From the NCBI RefSeq assembly GCF_002072955.1, contig NZ_LPUF01000001.1:2688896-2752895 (forward strand): 64,000 nt of DNA, given 5' to 3'. Shown here piece by piece: positions 1 to 9,884 of the stretch; the first letter of the stretch is position 1, and each line of letters begins with the position of its first letter. The notes beneath the pieces were generated by a model. It had not been told where the DNA came from, searched no databases, and worked only from the letters and a program-made list of their open reading frames with translations. The stretch comes from Methyloprofundus sedimenti (GTDB lineage: Bacteria > Pseudomonadota > Gammaproteobacteria > Methylococcales > Methylomonadaceae). A program made the position numbers and the translations under genes.

Positions 1-1482
1 TGAAACCATGCCATCAGCATGATTTAAATGCACCATCATAGTTCCAAAATAGCTTACGTCAGACATAATATCATAAGCCATATCATAAGTAATGCCTTTC
101 TCTTTACGTAGATTAAAATATGCTTCAGCATATAAGGCACGTAACTCAGATTTTAAAGGATCAATTATATTAATATCGTCTAATTGCAGGCCGAGGCTCT
201 GAATTTTTTGCTGTATTTTGTCAACATCACCTAAAAGAGTAATTTTTACAATTTTTCTTAACAGTAAGATTTGTGCCGCACGTAAAATACGATCTTCGTC
301 ACCTTCAGGTAAGACAATATGTCTAATATTCTTTTTTGCGCGCTGAATTTGCTCATATTCAAACATTAATGGCGTCACCCTCTCAGGGTGCTCGGCACTG
401 ATACGCTGCCTCAGTTCCGAAAAATCCAGATTCGCCTCAACAAGACCTAATGCTGTCGCAATTTTTCGCTCATCTTGTGAATAAAAGCGCGATTTTACAT
501 CTTTTATTTGCATAGCTGTTGAAAAAGTATCGTGCTTAACCGATAAAACAGCAAAAGGCATATCGGCTAAACCCGCTAATAAATGCTGTACCTGAAACGC
601 AGTCCCTTGCTTGCCAGTTAACAACAAACCTGCTATCTGTGGATAGTTGCTAGAGGTATATGCCATAAAACAGCTAAGAATAATATCAGCTCGATCGCCC
701 GGCGTAATAATTAAATCCCCCTCGTCCAAAAGCTCAAGAAAGTTAGGAACTTGCATGGCTGCCACTTTATAGTTATTCACCAGCTTATTTAGAGTTTGCT
801 TATTTCCAGACAAGACTTGCGCACTTAATTGGCTGGAAATATTACCCATACTTGGCTTAAATAAAGAAGGTTCAACCGGCACAATATAAACGGGAAATCG
901 ACCCTCAGGTTTATGACTAAAACGTTTACGCAATGCCTCAACCTGCTCAACTGCCACTCCATTAATCACGCAAGCCAGTAAATCACAGTGAAATTCCTGC
1001 AAAGCATGTTTGAGCCCGCTAACAGCATCAATAATTTGTAAATCATTACGTCCTTGCCCTTGCACAACCGGCATAATCAGGCAACCCAGATTATTCGCAA
1101 GATCTGCATTAAAATCAAATTCAAAAACAGAATCATCACCCACATAATCCGGCCCAACACATAATACATGCTCACACTGTTCGCTAAGCGCACGAAATTT
1201 AGATAAAATTCTTTTTAATAATTCATCATATTTATTATTTTCAATTAATTCCTGGGCTTCTTTCATCTGGCAGCCGTACATAGCATCATTTGAAAACTCA
1301 ATCTGATACTTATGTTTTACCAGTTGAATTAATTCATCCTGCTTTTCTTGAGATTCAATAATCGGCCTAAAAAAACCGATTTTTCCTGCATAACCGGATA
1401 ACATATCCATTATGGCCAACATGATAATTGACTTACCACTTCCCTGTTCGGCGCCTGTTACGTAAATATTCTGTTTGTTCAT
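1..1482 (-). CDS. pta: Phosphate acetyltransferase, 5' part (runs off the window start)
   Basis: Reverse-strand reading gives an uninterrupted 494-residue N-terminal part starting at the ATG at 1482. It begins with a BioD-like P-loop domain (G-A-E-Q-G-S-G-K-S at about residues 10-18), followed by a DRTGG-type middle domain. The start of the PTA_PTB catalytic domain is visible (HIVLPEGDEDRILRAAQ, around residues 375-390). This is the long Pta architecture of about 700 residues seen in E. coli. The enzyme interconverts acetyl-phosphate and acetyl-CoA in the cytoplasm. No ackA lies next to it in the window. The phosphoketolase at 31891-34287 would supply acetyl-phosphate to it. The C-terminal third lies outside the window. 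Confidence 0.93.
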   Translation of the reverse strand, partial: MNKQNIYVTGAEQGSGKSIIMLAIMDMLSGYAGKIGFFRPIIESQEKQDELIQLVKHKYQIEFSNDAMYGCQMKEAQELIENNKYDELLKRILSKFRALSEQCEHVLCVGPDYVGDDSVFEFDFNADLANNLGCLIMPVVQGQGRNDLQIIDAVSGLKHALQEFHCDLLACVINGVAVEQVEALRKRFSHKPEGRFPVYIVPVEPSLFKPSMGNISSQLSAQVLSGNKQTLNKLVNNYKVAAMQVPNFLELLDEGDLIITPGDRADIILSCFMAYTSSNYPQIAGLLLTGKQGTAFQVQHLLAGLADMPFAVLSVKHDTFSTAMQIKDVKSRFYSQDERKIATALGLVEANLDFSELRQRISAEHPERVTPLMFEYEQIQRAKKNIRHIVLPEGDEDRILRAAQILLLRKIVKITLLGDVDKIQQKIQSLGLQLDDINIIDPLKSELRALYAEAYFNLRKEKGITYDMAYDIMSDVSYFGTMMVHLNHADGMVS

Positions 1483-1778
1483 TAATTAATCAGCTTTTTT
1501 GAGCCTTAAAACGATTGCCATTCCAAAAACTCAGTTAGTGAGTTATTGAATATAGTGAGATTTTAAATGCGAAGATAGGTGATGAAAATGGTGTATAACC
1601 ATACTGCATTAACAACTTAGTTATAAGTCAGGTATTTGAAAATTTAACATCTAGACATTATTAAATTAATCCAGAAAAATAAACATAATTAATCAAACCT
1701 GTAAATTTCAGTCTTTATATTTTAGCATTAATTGCGGGGTGTATACTTCGTGTTAAAAATTCTTTTTTGCTGCCTATT
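1483..1778. other. Intergenic, pta 5' side
   Basis: AT-rich stretch of 296 bases between the 3' end of the fad operon and the start of pta. It should hold the pta promoter. I see no gene and no convincing terminator hairpin or operator. Confidence 0.5.
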
Positions 1779-4079
1779 TCATTTTGAAAAAATACCGGTT
1801 AACTCTTCGGGGTCGAAATCATCCACCTGAATGGCAACTAATCTGGCTTGTTCCGCTGTGCTCAGTATATCTGCTTCAACCTGGCTAATGATGTTCTTAG
1901 CCATTGCACTTTTGATAATGGATAAGATTGGACCTTTATCTAACTTCCCTTGTTTTTGTGCCGCATGTATTTTAACTTCAACCGGTATTGCGGATAATAC
2001 TGCTTTAAATGCAACTTCTATCCTGCCAGTAGCATCTTCCGGATTGTCATTAATATATATACCTGAGGTTAAACGATCCCGAACCGGGCTATCGTTTAAA
2101 AGTAGCTGAGCAAGTTGTCCAATAAGCTTATCCTGGGGAGGCAAATAAGGCTTTCCCAATGGAAATAATGCGCTACGTAATATTAACGCCGGTATACGCG
2201 CGGGCAATAACCAGAAAACAGCCAGTAAGGATTGCTGGGCACGATGTAAGCTATATTGGCAAGCCCAATTCAGGAGTGCAATATCATCTTCCTGTGAGCC
2301 TTGGCCTTCAAAGTGTTTGAGCGCGCATGAACACAGATATAAATGGCTAAGCACGTCAGCCAAACGACCCGAGATTCTCTCTTTGCGTTTTAATTTACCT
2401 CCCAGTGTCAGCAGTGCAAAATCTGCTGTCAATGCAAAACTGCTACTAAGTCGAGCAAGTTGCTGGTAATAACGACGGGTATTTTTATCACCGGGGGTTG
2501 TGCTAAAACGTGCATTACTCAGCCCAAACCAAAAACTCCTCCCCATATTTGCCAGGAAAAAACCAATATGTTTACATAACACCTTGTCAAAATCTTTTAA
2601 GGCTATATTGATATCCGTTTCATTCAACGCTGTCATTTCGCTCTGTATATAAGGATGACAGCGCACCGCTCCCTGACCGAAAATCATCATGGTGCGAGTC
2701 AGAATATTCGCACCTTCCACAGTAATTCCCACGGGAATAATTTGATACAGCCGACCGATATAATTTGACGGCCCTAAACAAATACCAGAACCACCTTGAA
2801 TATCCATGCCATCATTGATAATACGCCGCATGCCTTCAGTTAACTGATATTTAACAATGGCTGAAATAACCGAAGGTTTATGCCCGTCATCCAGTGCGGC
2901 ACAGGTAACCTGGCGCGCTGCATCCATTAAATAAGTCGTTCCTGCCATACGTGCCAGCACTTCTTCTATACCCTCGAAAGCGCCAATCGGTAAATTAAAT
3001 TGGGTACGTACACGCGCATAGGCACCGCTGTTACGACAAACAAACTTAGCGGCTCCAACACTTAGCGCTGGCAAGGATATCGCACGCCCTGTAGACAAAC
3101 ATTGCATTAGCATTTTCCAGCCTTGCCCCACTCGCTCGGAACCACCAATAATCCAGGCTATCGGGATAAAAACATCTTTCCCCCAATTAGGCCCATTCTG
3201 AAAAGCGGAGTCTAATGGAAAATGTCGCTTACCTATGGAAATCCCTGCCGTATTTGTTGGTATCAGCGCCACGGTAATACCTAATTCACCTTTATCGCCC
3301 AATAAATGTTCCGGGTCATAGAGCTTAAATGCCAAACCCAATACTGTCGCTACCGGTCCCAGGGTGATATAGCGTTTTTCCCAATTTAAACGGATACCTA
3401 ATTGTTCTTTGCCTGCAAATTCAGCATAACAAACAACGCCGGTATCAGGCATTGCCCCCGCATCACTTCCAGCCTGAGGCCCGGTCAGTGCAAAGGCCGG
3501 TATTTCCTTTCCCTCTGCCAGGCGCGGCAGGTAGTGATTTTTTTGTTCTTCACTGCCATAAGCAAGTAGTAATTTAGCAGGCCCCAAAGAATTAGGTACC
3601 ATGACCGTAACAGCTGCTGAGGTACTACGACTGGCGATTTTCATAACAATCTGCGAATGTGCAAATTCACCAAACTCTAAACCCCCATATTGTTTAGGGA
3701 TAATGATGCCACAAAATCGGTTTTGTTTAATAAAGTCCCAGACTGCCGTAGACAAATCACGACGCATATGAGTAATATCCCAGTCATCTAACATGCTGCA
3801 TAAAGTCTCCACTGGACCATCGATAAAAGCCTGCTCCTCATCAGTTAAACTTACAGCGGGCAAATCTTTGAGTTTTTGCCAGTCAGGGTTACCCGTAAAT
3901 AATTCAGCATCCCACCAGGTATCACCTGCTTCCAGAGCCTCGCGTTCGGTTTGTGACATTTTAGGCAAAGCCTTACGCATTTTATTGAACAACAGACGGG
4001 TAAGAAAATTACGTCGTACCGGTGTTATAAATAGGCTAATAATCACGATTAAAACAATAAACAAGACTAATTCTGACAT
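1779..4079 (-). CDS. fadE: Acyl-CoA dehydrogenase, long FadE type
   Basis: 766 residues, close to the long FadE form (E. coli FadE is 814) rather than the 380-residue short-chain type. A hydrophobic N-terminal segment (about residues 3-22) suggests membrane attachment. The acyl-CoA dehydrogenase core follows (PKQYGGLEFG, ALTGPQAGSDAGAMPD, then GGSGICLGPSNYIGRLYQ), with the C-terminal DUF1974 extension typical of FadE. It catalyses the first, FAD-dependent step of beta-oxidation, forming trans-2-enoyl-CoA. It is the last gene of a minus-strand operon and starts 14 bases after the stop of the FadB-like gene. No ETF or fadD gene is nearby. Confidence 0.92.
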   Translation of the reverse strand: MSELVLFIVLIVIISLFITPVRRNFLTRLLFNKMRKALPKMSQTEREALEAGDTWWDAELFTGNPDWQKLKDLPAVSLTDEEQAFIDGPVETLCSMLDDWDITHMRRDLSTAVWDFIKQNRFCGIIIPKQYGGLEFGEFAHSQIVMKIASRSTSAAVTVMVPNSLGPAKLLLAYGSEEQKNHYLPRLAEGKEIPAFALTGPQAGSDAGAMPDTGVVCYAEFAGKEQLGIRLNWEKRYITLGPVATVLGLAFKLYDPEHLLGDKGELGITVALIPTNTAGISIGKRHFPLDSAFQNGPNWGKDVFIPIAWIIGGSERVGQGWKMLMQCLSTGRAISLPALSVGAAKFVCRNSGAYARVRTQFNLPIGAFEGIEEVLARMAGTTYLMDAARQVTCAALDDGHKPSVISAIVKYQLTEGMRRIINDGMDIQGGSGICLGPSNYIGRLYQIIPVGITVEGANILTRTMMIFGQGAVRCHPYIQSEMTALNETDINIALKDFDKVLCKHIGFFLANMGRSFWFGLSNARFSTTPGDKNTRRYYQQLARLSSSFALTADFALLTLGGKLKRKERISGRLADVLSHLYLCSCALKHFEGQGSQEDDIALLNWACQYSLHRAQQSLLAVFWLLPARIPALILRSALFPLGKPYLPPQDKLIGQLAQLLLNDSPVRDRLTSGIYINDNPEDATGRIEVAFKAVLSAIPVEVKIHAAQKQGKLDKGPILSIIKSAMAKNIISQVEADILSTAEQARLVAIQVDDFDPEELTGIFSK

Positions 4080-4093
4080 GGGATACCTCTATA

Positions 4094-6406
4094 TTAATTT
4101 CTGAGCGGTTTTCCGGTTTTAAGCATATGTTCCAGTCGAGCCAGCGTACCAGGCTGTTGCACCAGATATATAAAGCTTTCAAGCTCTAAATCAAGTATAT
4201 TCTGTTCAGTTAAAGGCTGAGTAATATCAGCATCACCACCACTTAATACCCGTGCCAGTTGCTGAGTTATTTGTACATCATAGGCTGATGCCTTGCCCGC
4301 TTTATGCATTGAATCTATTGTGATAGCCAAAGCTGACCAGGCACTTTTCCCGGGCAGTTGATAGACAACCTGTTCTGGTATTTGGTAATCATTTACCAAA
4401 GCCAGTGCTCGCGCTTTGGCATCAGCCAGCAAGCGTGATTTATTCATGCTAATAACATCAGAATTGGCCATATATAATAACTCTTTAGCTTCCTGAGCCG
4501 ATCCGGATACTTTAGCAAGTCCAATGGTTTCAAAAGTTTGCGCAATTGCTGGCATTGGACCTCCGGGACGTTTCGGTAATGTTAACCAACGCCCTAAAAG
4601 TTCCTTACAGCCCCCCCAGGCGGGCACCAGACCGACACCGACTTCCACTAGCCCCATGTATAACTCGGCATGCGCCTGAATAGCATCACAGTGAAGTAAG
4701 ATTTCACAGCCGCCCCCTAAAGCCAGTCCAGAAGGTGCGGCAACGACCGGAAAAGGCGCGTACTTTAATGCTCGAAAAGTATTTTGACCTAATTGCACTA
4801 TCGATTTGACAGTATCCCAATCTCCGCCAAGAATTGCAGGTGCCAATAAGTTTAAATTGGCGCCTGCTGAAAAATGTTCACCTTCATTATAAATAACCAT
4901 AGCTTTGTATTCAGCCGAGACTATAGCAATACTTTGCTGAATTAAGCCCATCGTATCAGGATTCTGCGTATTCATTTTGCTGTGAAATTCCAGACAAACT
5001 ATGCCATCGCCAATATCCCAGAGGCTTGCTGATGCATTTTCCTGAATAGCCGGTTTTTGTAATTTGATATCACTAAGCAGTATAACCCCGTCTGCTCGCT
5101 CTATCGGGCGGTAATTGCCTGACTTATCCCGGTATTGCAAAAGACCTGACTCAGTGCGGTATAAGCTTTTCCCATCAACGATAAGTTCAGGCAAAAGCTG
5201 GTGCTCTGGTTTGATTTTTTGCATAAACCATTCGACTCCTAAACGGTCTAACAGTTCAAATGGCCCATACCGCCAGTTATAACCAAGCCGCATTGCACTA
5301 TCTATAGCATTAATATTATCTGCAATTTCCGGGATTAATTCCGCAGCATAAATAAAGGTGGCTGACCATACTCGCCATGCATAAATACTCAGTGCATCAT
5401 CAGCTTCAAGAAATTGTCTTAAATCAGCCGGATTATGTGTTATTCCTTCAATTTTAAAACGTTTGCTCAGATGATAAGTCCCCCGCTGTAGATCAATCAC
5501 CTGTTTAATTTTTGTTTTACCTTCGGCTTGTAAACGATAGAAACCTCCCTTGCCCTTACGTCCGGTATTGCCCTCTGAAATCATGGTTTGTAATATCTGC
5601 GGCACCGCAGTAATGCTATGCAATCGGTCTTCAGGCTTTAACACCTGTTTAAAATTATTGAGTACATGCGGCATTAAATCCAGCCCGATTAAATCTAATA
5701 AACCAAATATGCCTGTTTTGGGAATACCAAACAGACTCAGTGCAGCATCACATTGCTCAACACTCAACTTAAGTTCAATGGCTTCCAATACTGCCGTTTG
5801 CATCCAGAATGTACCAATACGATTGGCAATAAATCCAGGTGTGTCTTTACAGAGTACGTTACCCTTACCTAATTTAACATCAGCAAAATCACAAACAGCC
5901 TGAAATAGATCTTGATCCAACTCAGCTGAAGTCACTAACTCCAGCAAGCGCATATAACGCGGCGGGTTAAAAAAATGCGTAATCATAAAGCGCCGCTTAA
6001 AACTACCTGTCTGCTTAGCGGATAATATTTTCAGCGGCAAAGTTGAGGTATTTGAGGAGATCAGCGTATTAGGCCCACAGATACGATCTAGCTTTTGATA
6101 CAATTCCTGTTTGATAGCCGGATTTTCAATCACAGCTTCAATCACCCAGTCGACCTCTGCCAGTTGCTCTAAATCGTCTTCTATATTACCCGCAGTAATC
6201 AATCGGGCATTTTTGCTGTGCATAAACGGTGCTGGCCTGGTTTTTAGCATTTTTGCTATAGCACCTTCAGCAATAGTATTACGCTGACTGCTGTCTTTAG
6301 CCACAATATCCAGTAAATAGACTGGAATGCCAGCATTAGCTATGTGAGCGGCAATACCACTCCCCATCACACCTGCACCAATAACGGCAACTTTTTCAAT
6401 ATTCAT
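4094..6406 (-). CDS. 3-hydroxyacyl-CoA dehydrogenase / enoyl-CoA hydratase, FadN-like domain order
   Basis: About 770 residues. I place the start at the ATG at 6406, which overlaps the thiolase stop as ATGA. A longer reading to 6454 adds a non-conserved arginine-rich leader. The N-terminal half is an NAD-binding 3-hydroxyacyl-CoA dehydrogenase (G10-x-G-x-x-G15; ITHFFNPPRYMRLLELV; FIANRIG). The C-terminal half is a crotonase domain with both hydratase signatures (LALGGGCE and the later GLVEVGVGLVPAWGG, each bearing a glutamate). The order dehydrogenase-then-hydratase is that of Bacillus FadN, the reverse of E. coli FadB. It carries out steps two and three of beta-oxidation and would pair with the adjacent thiolase. 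Confidence 0.9.
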   Translation of the reverse strand: MNIEKVAVIGAGVMGSGIAAHIANAGIPVYLLDIVAKDSSQRNTIAEGAIAKMLKTRPAPFMHSKNARLITAGNIEDDLEQLAEVDWVIEAVIENPAIKQELYQKLDRICGPNTLISSNTSTLPLKILSAKQTGSFKRRFMITHFFNPPRYMRLLELVTSAELDQDLFQAVCDFADVKLGKGNVLCKDTPGFIANRIGTFWMQTAVLEAIELKLSVEQCDAALSLFGIPKTGIFGLLDLIGLDLMPHVLNNFKQVLKPEDRLHSITAVPQILQTMISEGNTGRKGKGGFYRLQAEGKTKIKQVIDLQRGTYHLSKRFKIEGITHNPADLRQFLEADDALSIYAWRVWSATFIYAAELIPEIADNINAIDSAMRLGYNWRYGPFELLDRLGVEWFMQKIKPEHQLLPELIVDGKSLYRTESGLLQYRDKSGNYRPIERADGVILLSDIKLQKPAIQENASASLWDIGDGIVCLEFHSKMNTQNPDTMGLIQQSIAIVSAEYKAMVIYNEGEHFSAGANLNLLAPAILGGDWDTVKSIVQLGQNTFRALKYAPFPVVAAPSGLALGGGCEILLHCDAIQAHAELYMGLVEVGVGLVPAWGGCKELLGRWLTLPKRPGGPMPAIAQTFETIGLAKVSGSAQEAKELLYMANSDVISMNKSRLLADAKARALALVNDYQIPEQVVYQLPGKSAWSALAITIDSMHKAGKASAYDVQITQQLARVLSGGDADITQPLTEQNILDLELESFIYLVQQPGTLARLEHMLKTGKPLRN

Positions 6407-7545
6407 GACACTGCCTCCAGTATCGTTGCAATGCCTTGACCTCCTCCTATACATTGAGTTGCCAGAGCAAATTGTTTCTTCTCACGCTGCAGCAGACTCG
6501 CCGCCTTACCTGTAATTCGAGCACCGGTAGCACCTAAGGGATGCCCTAAAGAGATTGCTCCACCATCAATATTCAGCCTCTCTGCAGCAATTGGTAAATC
6601 CTGTAATACAGCCAGACTTTGAGCAGAAAAGGCTTCATTAAGTTCAACTATGTCCATATCAGACAGAGATAATTTAGCCCGTTGTAGTGCTTTTTTTGTC
6701 GCAGCAACAGGGCCAATACCCATAATTTCTGGCAAACAGGCGGATACGGCTATCGCTTTAATACGCGCTAATTTTGCTAATCCATGAGCATCGGCATACT
6801 CCTCACTACAGACCAGCACTGCAGCAGCACCATCGGTAAGCGGTGAAGACGTGGCCGCGGTAACACTACCATCTGATGAAAATGCTGGTTTCAACTCAGC
6901 CATGCTCTCCGCATTGGAATCAGGGCGCAGACATGTATCCCGAATAATTTGCGTCCCGCGACTGGATACGATTGGAATAATTTCCTCGTCCAGCAAGCCT
7001 TGCTGCTGGGCTAGATATGCTTTTTGCTGACTCAATAGTGCAAAAACCTCCTGATCAAACCGTGAGATATGATATTTATTTGCCAGATTTTCAGCTGTTT
7101 CACCCATATTGATATATGCCTGGGGATAGCGTTGATATAGCTCCGGGTTAGGTAAATAATTGTACCCTCCCATAGGTATCCGGCTCATCGACTCAACACC
7201 CGCACAAATATAGGCATCACCTGCATCCATCTGGATTGCACCCGCTGCAAAATGTATGGCCTGCATAGATGAACCACAAAATCGATTAATTGTTACACCC
7301 GCGACACTAACCGGGAGCTCTGCCAGATAAACTACCAGTCGAGCCATATTCATTCCTTGCTCTCCTTCAGGGAAAGCACATCCCAGAATTAAATCTTCTA
7401 TATCATTTGCATCAATACCCGATTTAGCAATCAGTGCTTTCACGACTTGTGCTGTCATATCATCTGCTCTGACAGTCATCAGAGCACCTTTATTAGCCGG
7501 AGTGAACGGCGACCTTGCGTAGGCTGCAATTACCACGTTTTTCAT
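6403..7545 (-). CDS. fadA: Acetyl-CoA acyltransferase (3-ketoacyl-CoA thiolase)
   Basis: 380 residues, a normal thiolase length. The nucleophile is C90 in NRFCGSSMQAIH. The second active-site region is GGAISLGHPLGATGAR, and the C-terminal catalytic cysteine is in TQCIGGGQG. It cleaves 3-ketoacyl-CoA to acetyl-CoA and a shortened acyl-CoA. It overlaps its upstream neighbour (stop of the acyltransferase/hydrolase gene) by 4 bases and its downstream neighbour by 4 bases, so the operon is probably translationally coupled. Thiolase families are hard to separate by eye, so a biosynthetic acetoacetyl-CoA role is possible; the operon favours degradation. Confidence 0.9.
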   Translation of the reverse strand: MKNVVIAAYARSPFTPANKGALMTVRADDMTAQVVKALIAKSGIDANDIEDLILGCAFPEGEQGMNMARLVVYLAELPVSVAGVTINRFCGSSMQAIHFAAGAIQMDAGDAYICAGVESMSRIPMGGYNYLPNPELYQRYPQAYINMGETAENLANKYHISRFDQEVFALLSQQKAYLAQQQGLLDEEIIPIVSSRGTQIIRDTCLRPDSNAESMAELKPAFSSDGSVTAATSSPLTDGAAAVLVCSEEYADAHGLAKLARIKAIAVSACLPEIMGIGPVAATKKALQRAKLSLSDMDIVELNEAFSAQSLAVLQDLPIAAERLNIDGGAISLGHPLGATGARITGKAASLLQREKKQFALATQCIGGGQGIATILEAVS

Positions 7546-9884
7546 GAGACTATCTCCCGTGTTGGTAAAGAGTGTACCTGTATATTTTCATTCTCCAGAA
7601 AGTGACATTGTTGCTTCAAAAAGTCATCAATCAAGCACCATATATTGTTGATATTTTCCATTAATATGCCATGTCGATCGGCATTGATGACATGCAATTT
7701 TTTTTCTATTGCACCCAGTTTTTTGAACACGGTCTCAGCACTCTGAATTGACACTACTGGATCCTGATCAGCATAAATTAATAAAGAAGGTGTTTGTATA
7801 TCAGGCAATAATTTTTCAATATCCTGGATTAACATGCGTAGTTCGTACAAAGCTCTTACAGGAGTATTGTGATAGTTGATTTCAGGGTGTTCAGGGGCGT
7901 TTTCGATAAAAGGTTTTACACCTTCAAATGATGACATCCATTGCACAAAAGTATTCGTGTTATGTAACAATGGCACTAGCATGAAGGTAGAATTTACAAA
8001 TTTTATCGGTACTGATACAGCAACTACGCCTAGTATTTCACTATGTCTTTCCGCCGCAAGTTTCAGTCCCAGAGCACCACCGGTTGAAAAGCCGATAACA
8101 AACATCCTGGGACAATGCGCCTGCAAAACATTGAAACCCCTTTGCACACCTTGAAACCATTGTTGATAACTCAATTCTCGTAAAGCATAAGGTGAAGTAC
8201 CGTGCCCTTGAATTCTAATACCCAGCACTGTATATCCTTGCTGTGCAAGGTAATGACCATATTCACGCAATTCAGCCGGGCTGGCTAACAAACCATGTAT
8301 CAATAATATTCCATAGCCATTGGGCTCTTCAGCTTGAATAAAAAATGGAGTGGGATCCGCCGTGACTGTTTCCAGTTGCTCTGTTATTGCATCACTGGTT
8401 TTAGGGCTAAAGCTTTTTTGTTCAAAAGCCAGATTGAGTTGCTCATCCTCAAAATGCCAGGCGGCTAACTGACAGGGATCAATTTTAAAATAGCTACGAT
8501 CAGCATCCATTAGGTGATCACGAATAATGCGTAAAGGTTCAGCTTCGTTGTTATAGACAGCAATAGGATTTTCCAGACGAATCTGGTCAAAATCATGATC
8601 GGCGCATAATTTGGGTAAAAAATGATAACACCCGTCCTCCTCGCTAATCAGTTCAGCTTCTTTGGCAATACAGATAAATTGATCAAAACGAGAATTAGTT
8701 CCATAAATCAAGTCACCATACTCATAAGGGTTTAACAAACTGCGATGTAAATGAATAGTGGTTTTCTTCTGTAAGGTTTTAATAGCAATATACAGAACTG
8801 TATAAAATTGTTTTTTAGTGATCTGTTGCCTATTAGCAGTGATAAGGCTCATGATTAGCGTCGAGGCTAAATGACTTAGATTCACCGTCACATTCGCATA
8901 AATTCTATGCATGTATTGATTGCGTGCACATTTTGCATTATTAACAAAATAATGGCCTAACAAACGTTCCCTCCAATTTCTGGGCGCAGTCTTCAGTTTG
9001 AATACATCATCAAGTTCAACAATATTTGGTGCCACTTTATCCATCATATAATGTGTATGCTTACCCCAGACACAACATGGATTGACAGGGTTTCCCATAC
9101 GTATATCCATATCCGTATCTTTGAGCATAATATTACTTTCGATTAATAATTCTTCAGATTGCCGCAGCGTCATTCCTTTAGAAAGCAACTCCACGCTTTT
9201 AAACAACAGGTTTTCCGAAGCACGAATTGGGTAAAAGGTAATATTGGAAGGTACAATTAAGGTAGGCTTGAGTGCTGAAGCCATGAGCTCGTCAAGATTT
9301 TCAAATTTAAGCAGCTCTTTCCAATGCTGCAAGCGATCCATATCTCTTTCATTAAACGCATAACGAATAGCAGCTTTCAACGCCTCTACACCCTGACCTA
9401 AAACAGCAGGGCCAGTATGTTGCTTACGCCTGTTACCGGCAATGCGTGAATAAATACTATAGTGGCCTTTTTTATCGATAACACGACGATCTTTTACCAT
9501 ACCACCTTCTGGAAAAATAATGACTTTACGACCGCGTAATATCTGCCCCGCTAACATGGCAAACAGACGTGGATGATCATGCGGAAAAACACCTACTTCT
9601 TTAAGGTAATTTGACAAAAAGTTAGTTTCACTAAAAAACTCACCCGATGCGATAGCGCAACTATAAACACCGGTTTTTTCATACAGCAGGAATTGAGGAA
9701 TAAATGTTTCGAAACGGGAAAAATGATTGAATAAGAAAATATCGCCTTGAAGAGTTTGCTCGTCGGCAAATAATTTGAGGTTAACACTCAATAATTTTTT
9801 AACTGCTCCAAATAACATTACCGAGCGCTTGTAATAGGCACTATCTATATCAGGCCAGTCTTCAGGATAATTCGTCTGTTTCAT
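7542..9884 (-). CDS. Fused acyltransferase / alpha-beta hydrolase, first gene of the fad operon
   Basis: 780 residues with two catalytic domains. Residues about 45-330 look like a PlsB/PlsC glycerol-3-phosphate-type acyltransferase: motif I is N-H54-F-S-R-F-E59 and motif III is F-P-E126-G-G-M-V. Motif I reads HX4E, whereas the family norm is HX4D. Residues about 520-770 form an alpha/beta hydrolase (LLIHGLLASPAELREYG, nucleophile elbow G-F-S-T-G-G, acid in YADQDPVV, histidine in NADRHGILME). It heads the operon and overlaps the thiolase start by 4 bases. A role in releasing or re-esterifying fatty acyl groups for beta-oxidation is inferred from context. Substrates cannot be read from the sequence. 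Confidence 0.75.
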   Translation of the reverse strand: MKQTNYPEDWPDIDSAYYKRSVMLFGAVKKLLSVNLKLFADEQTLQGDIFLFNHFSRFETFIPQFLLYEKTGVYSCAIASGEFFSETNFLSNYLKEVGVFPHDHPRLFAMLAGQILRGRKVIIFPEGGMVKDRRVIDKKGHYSIYSRIAGNRRKQHTGPAVLGQGVEALKAAIRYAFNERDMDRLQHWKELLKFENLDELMASALKPTLIVPSNITFYPIRASENLLFKSVELLSKGMTLRQSEELLIESNIMLKDTDMDIRMGNPVNPCCVWGKHTHYMMDKVAPNIVELDDVFKLKTAPRNWRERLLGHYFVNNAKCARNQYMHRIYANVTVNLSHLASTLIMSLITANRQQITKKQFYTVLYIAIKTLQKKTTIHLHRSLLNPYEYGDLIYGTNSRFDQFICIAKEAELISEEDGCYHFLPKLCADHDFDQIRLENPIAVYNNEAEPLRIIRDHLMDADRSYFKIDPCQLAAWHFEDEQLNLAFEQKSFSPKTSDAITEQLETVTADPTPFFIQAEEPNGYGILLIHGLLASPAELREYGHYLAQQGYTVLGIRIQGHGTSPYALRELSYQQWFQGVQRGFNVLQAHCPRMFVIGFSTGGALGLKLAAERHSEILGVVAVSVPIKFVNSTFMLVPLLHNTNTFVQWMSSFEGVKPFIENAPEHPEINYHNTPVRALYELRMLIQDIEKLLPDIQTPSLLIYADQDPVVSIQSAETVFKKLGAIEKKLHVINADRHGILMENINNIWCLIDDFLKQQCHFLENENIQVHSLPTREIVS

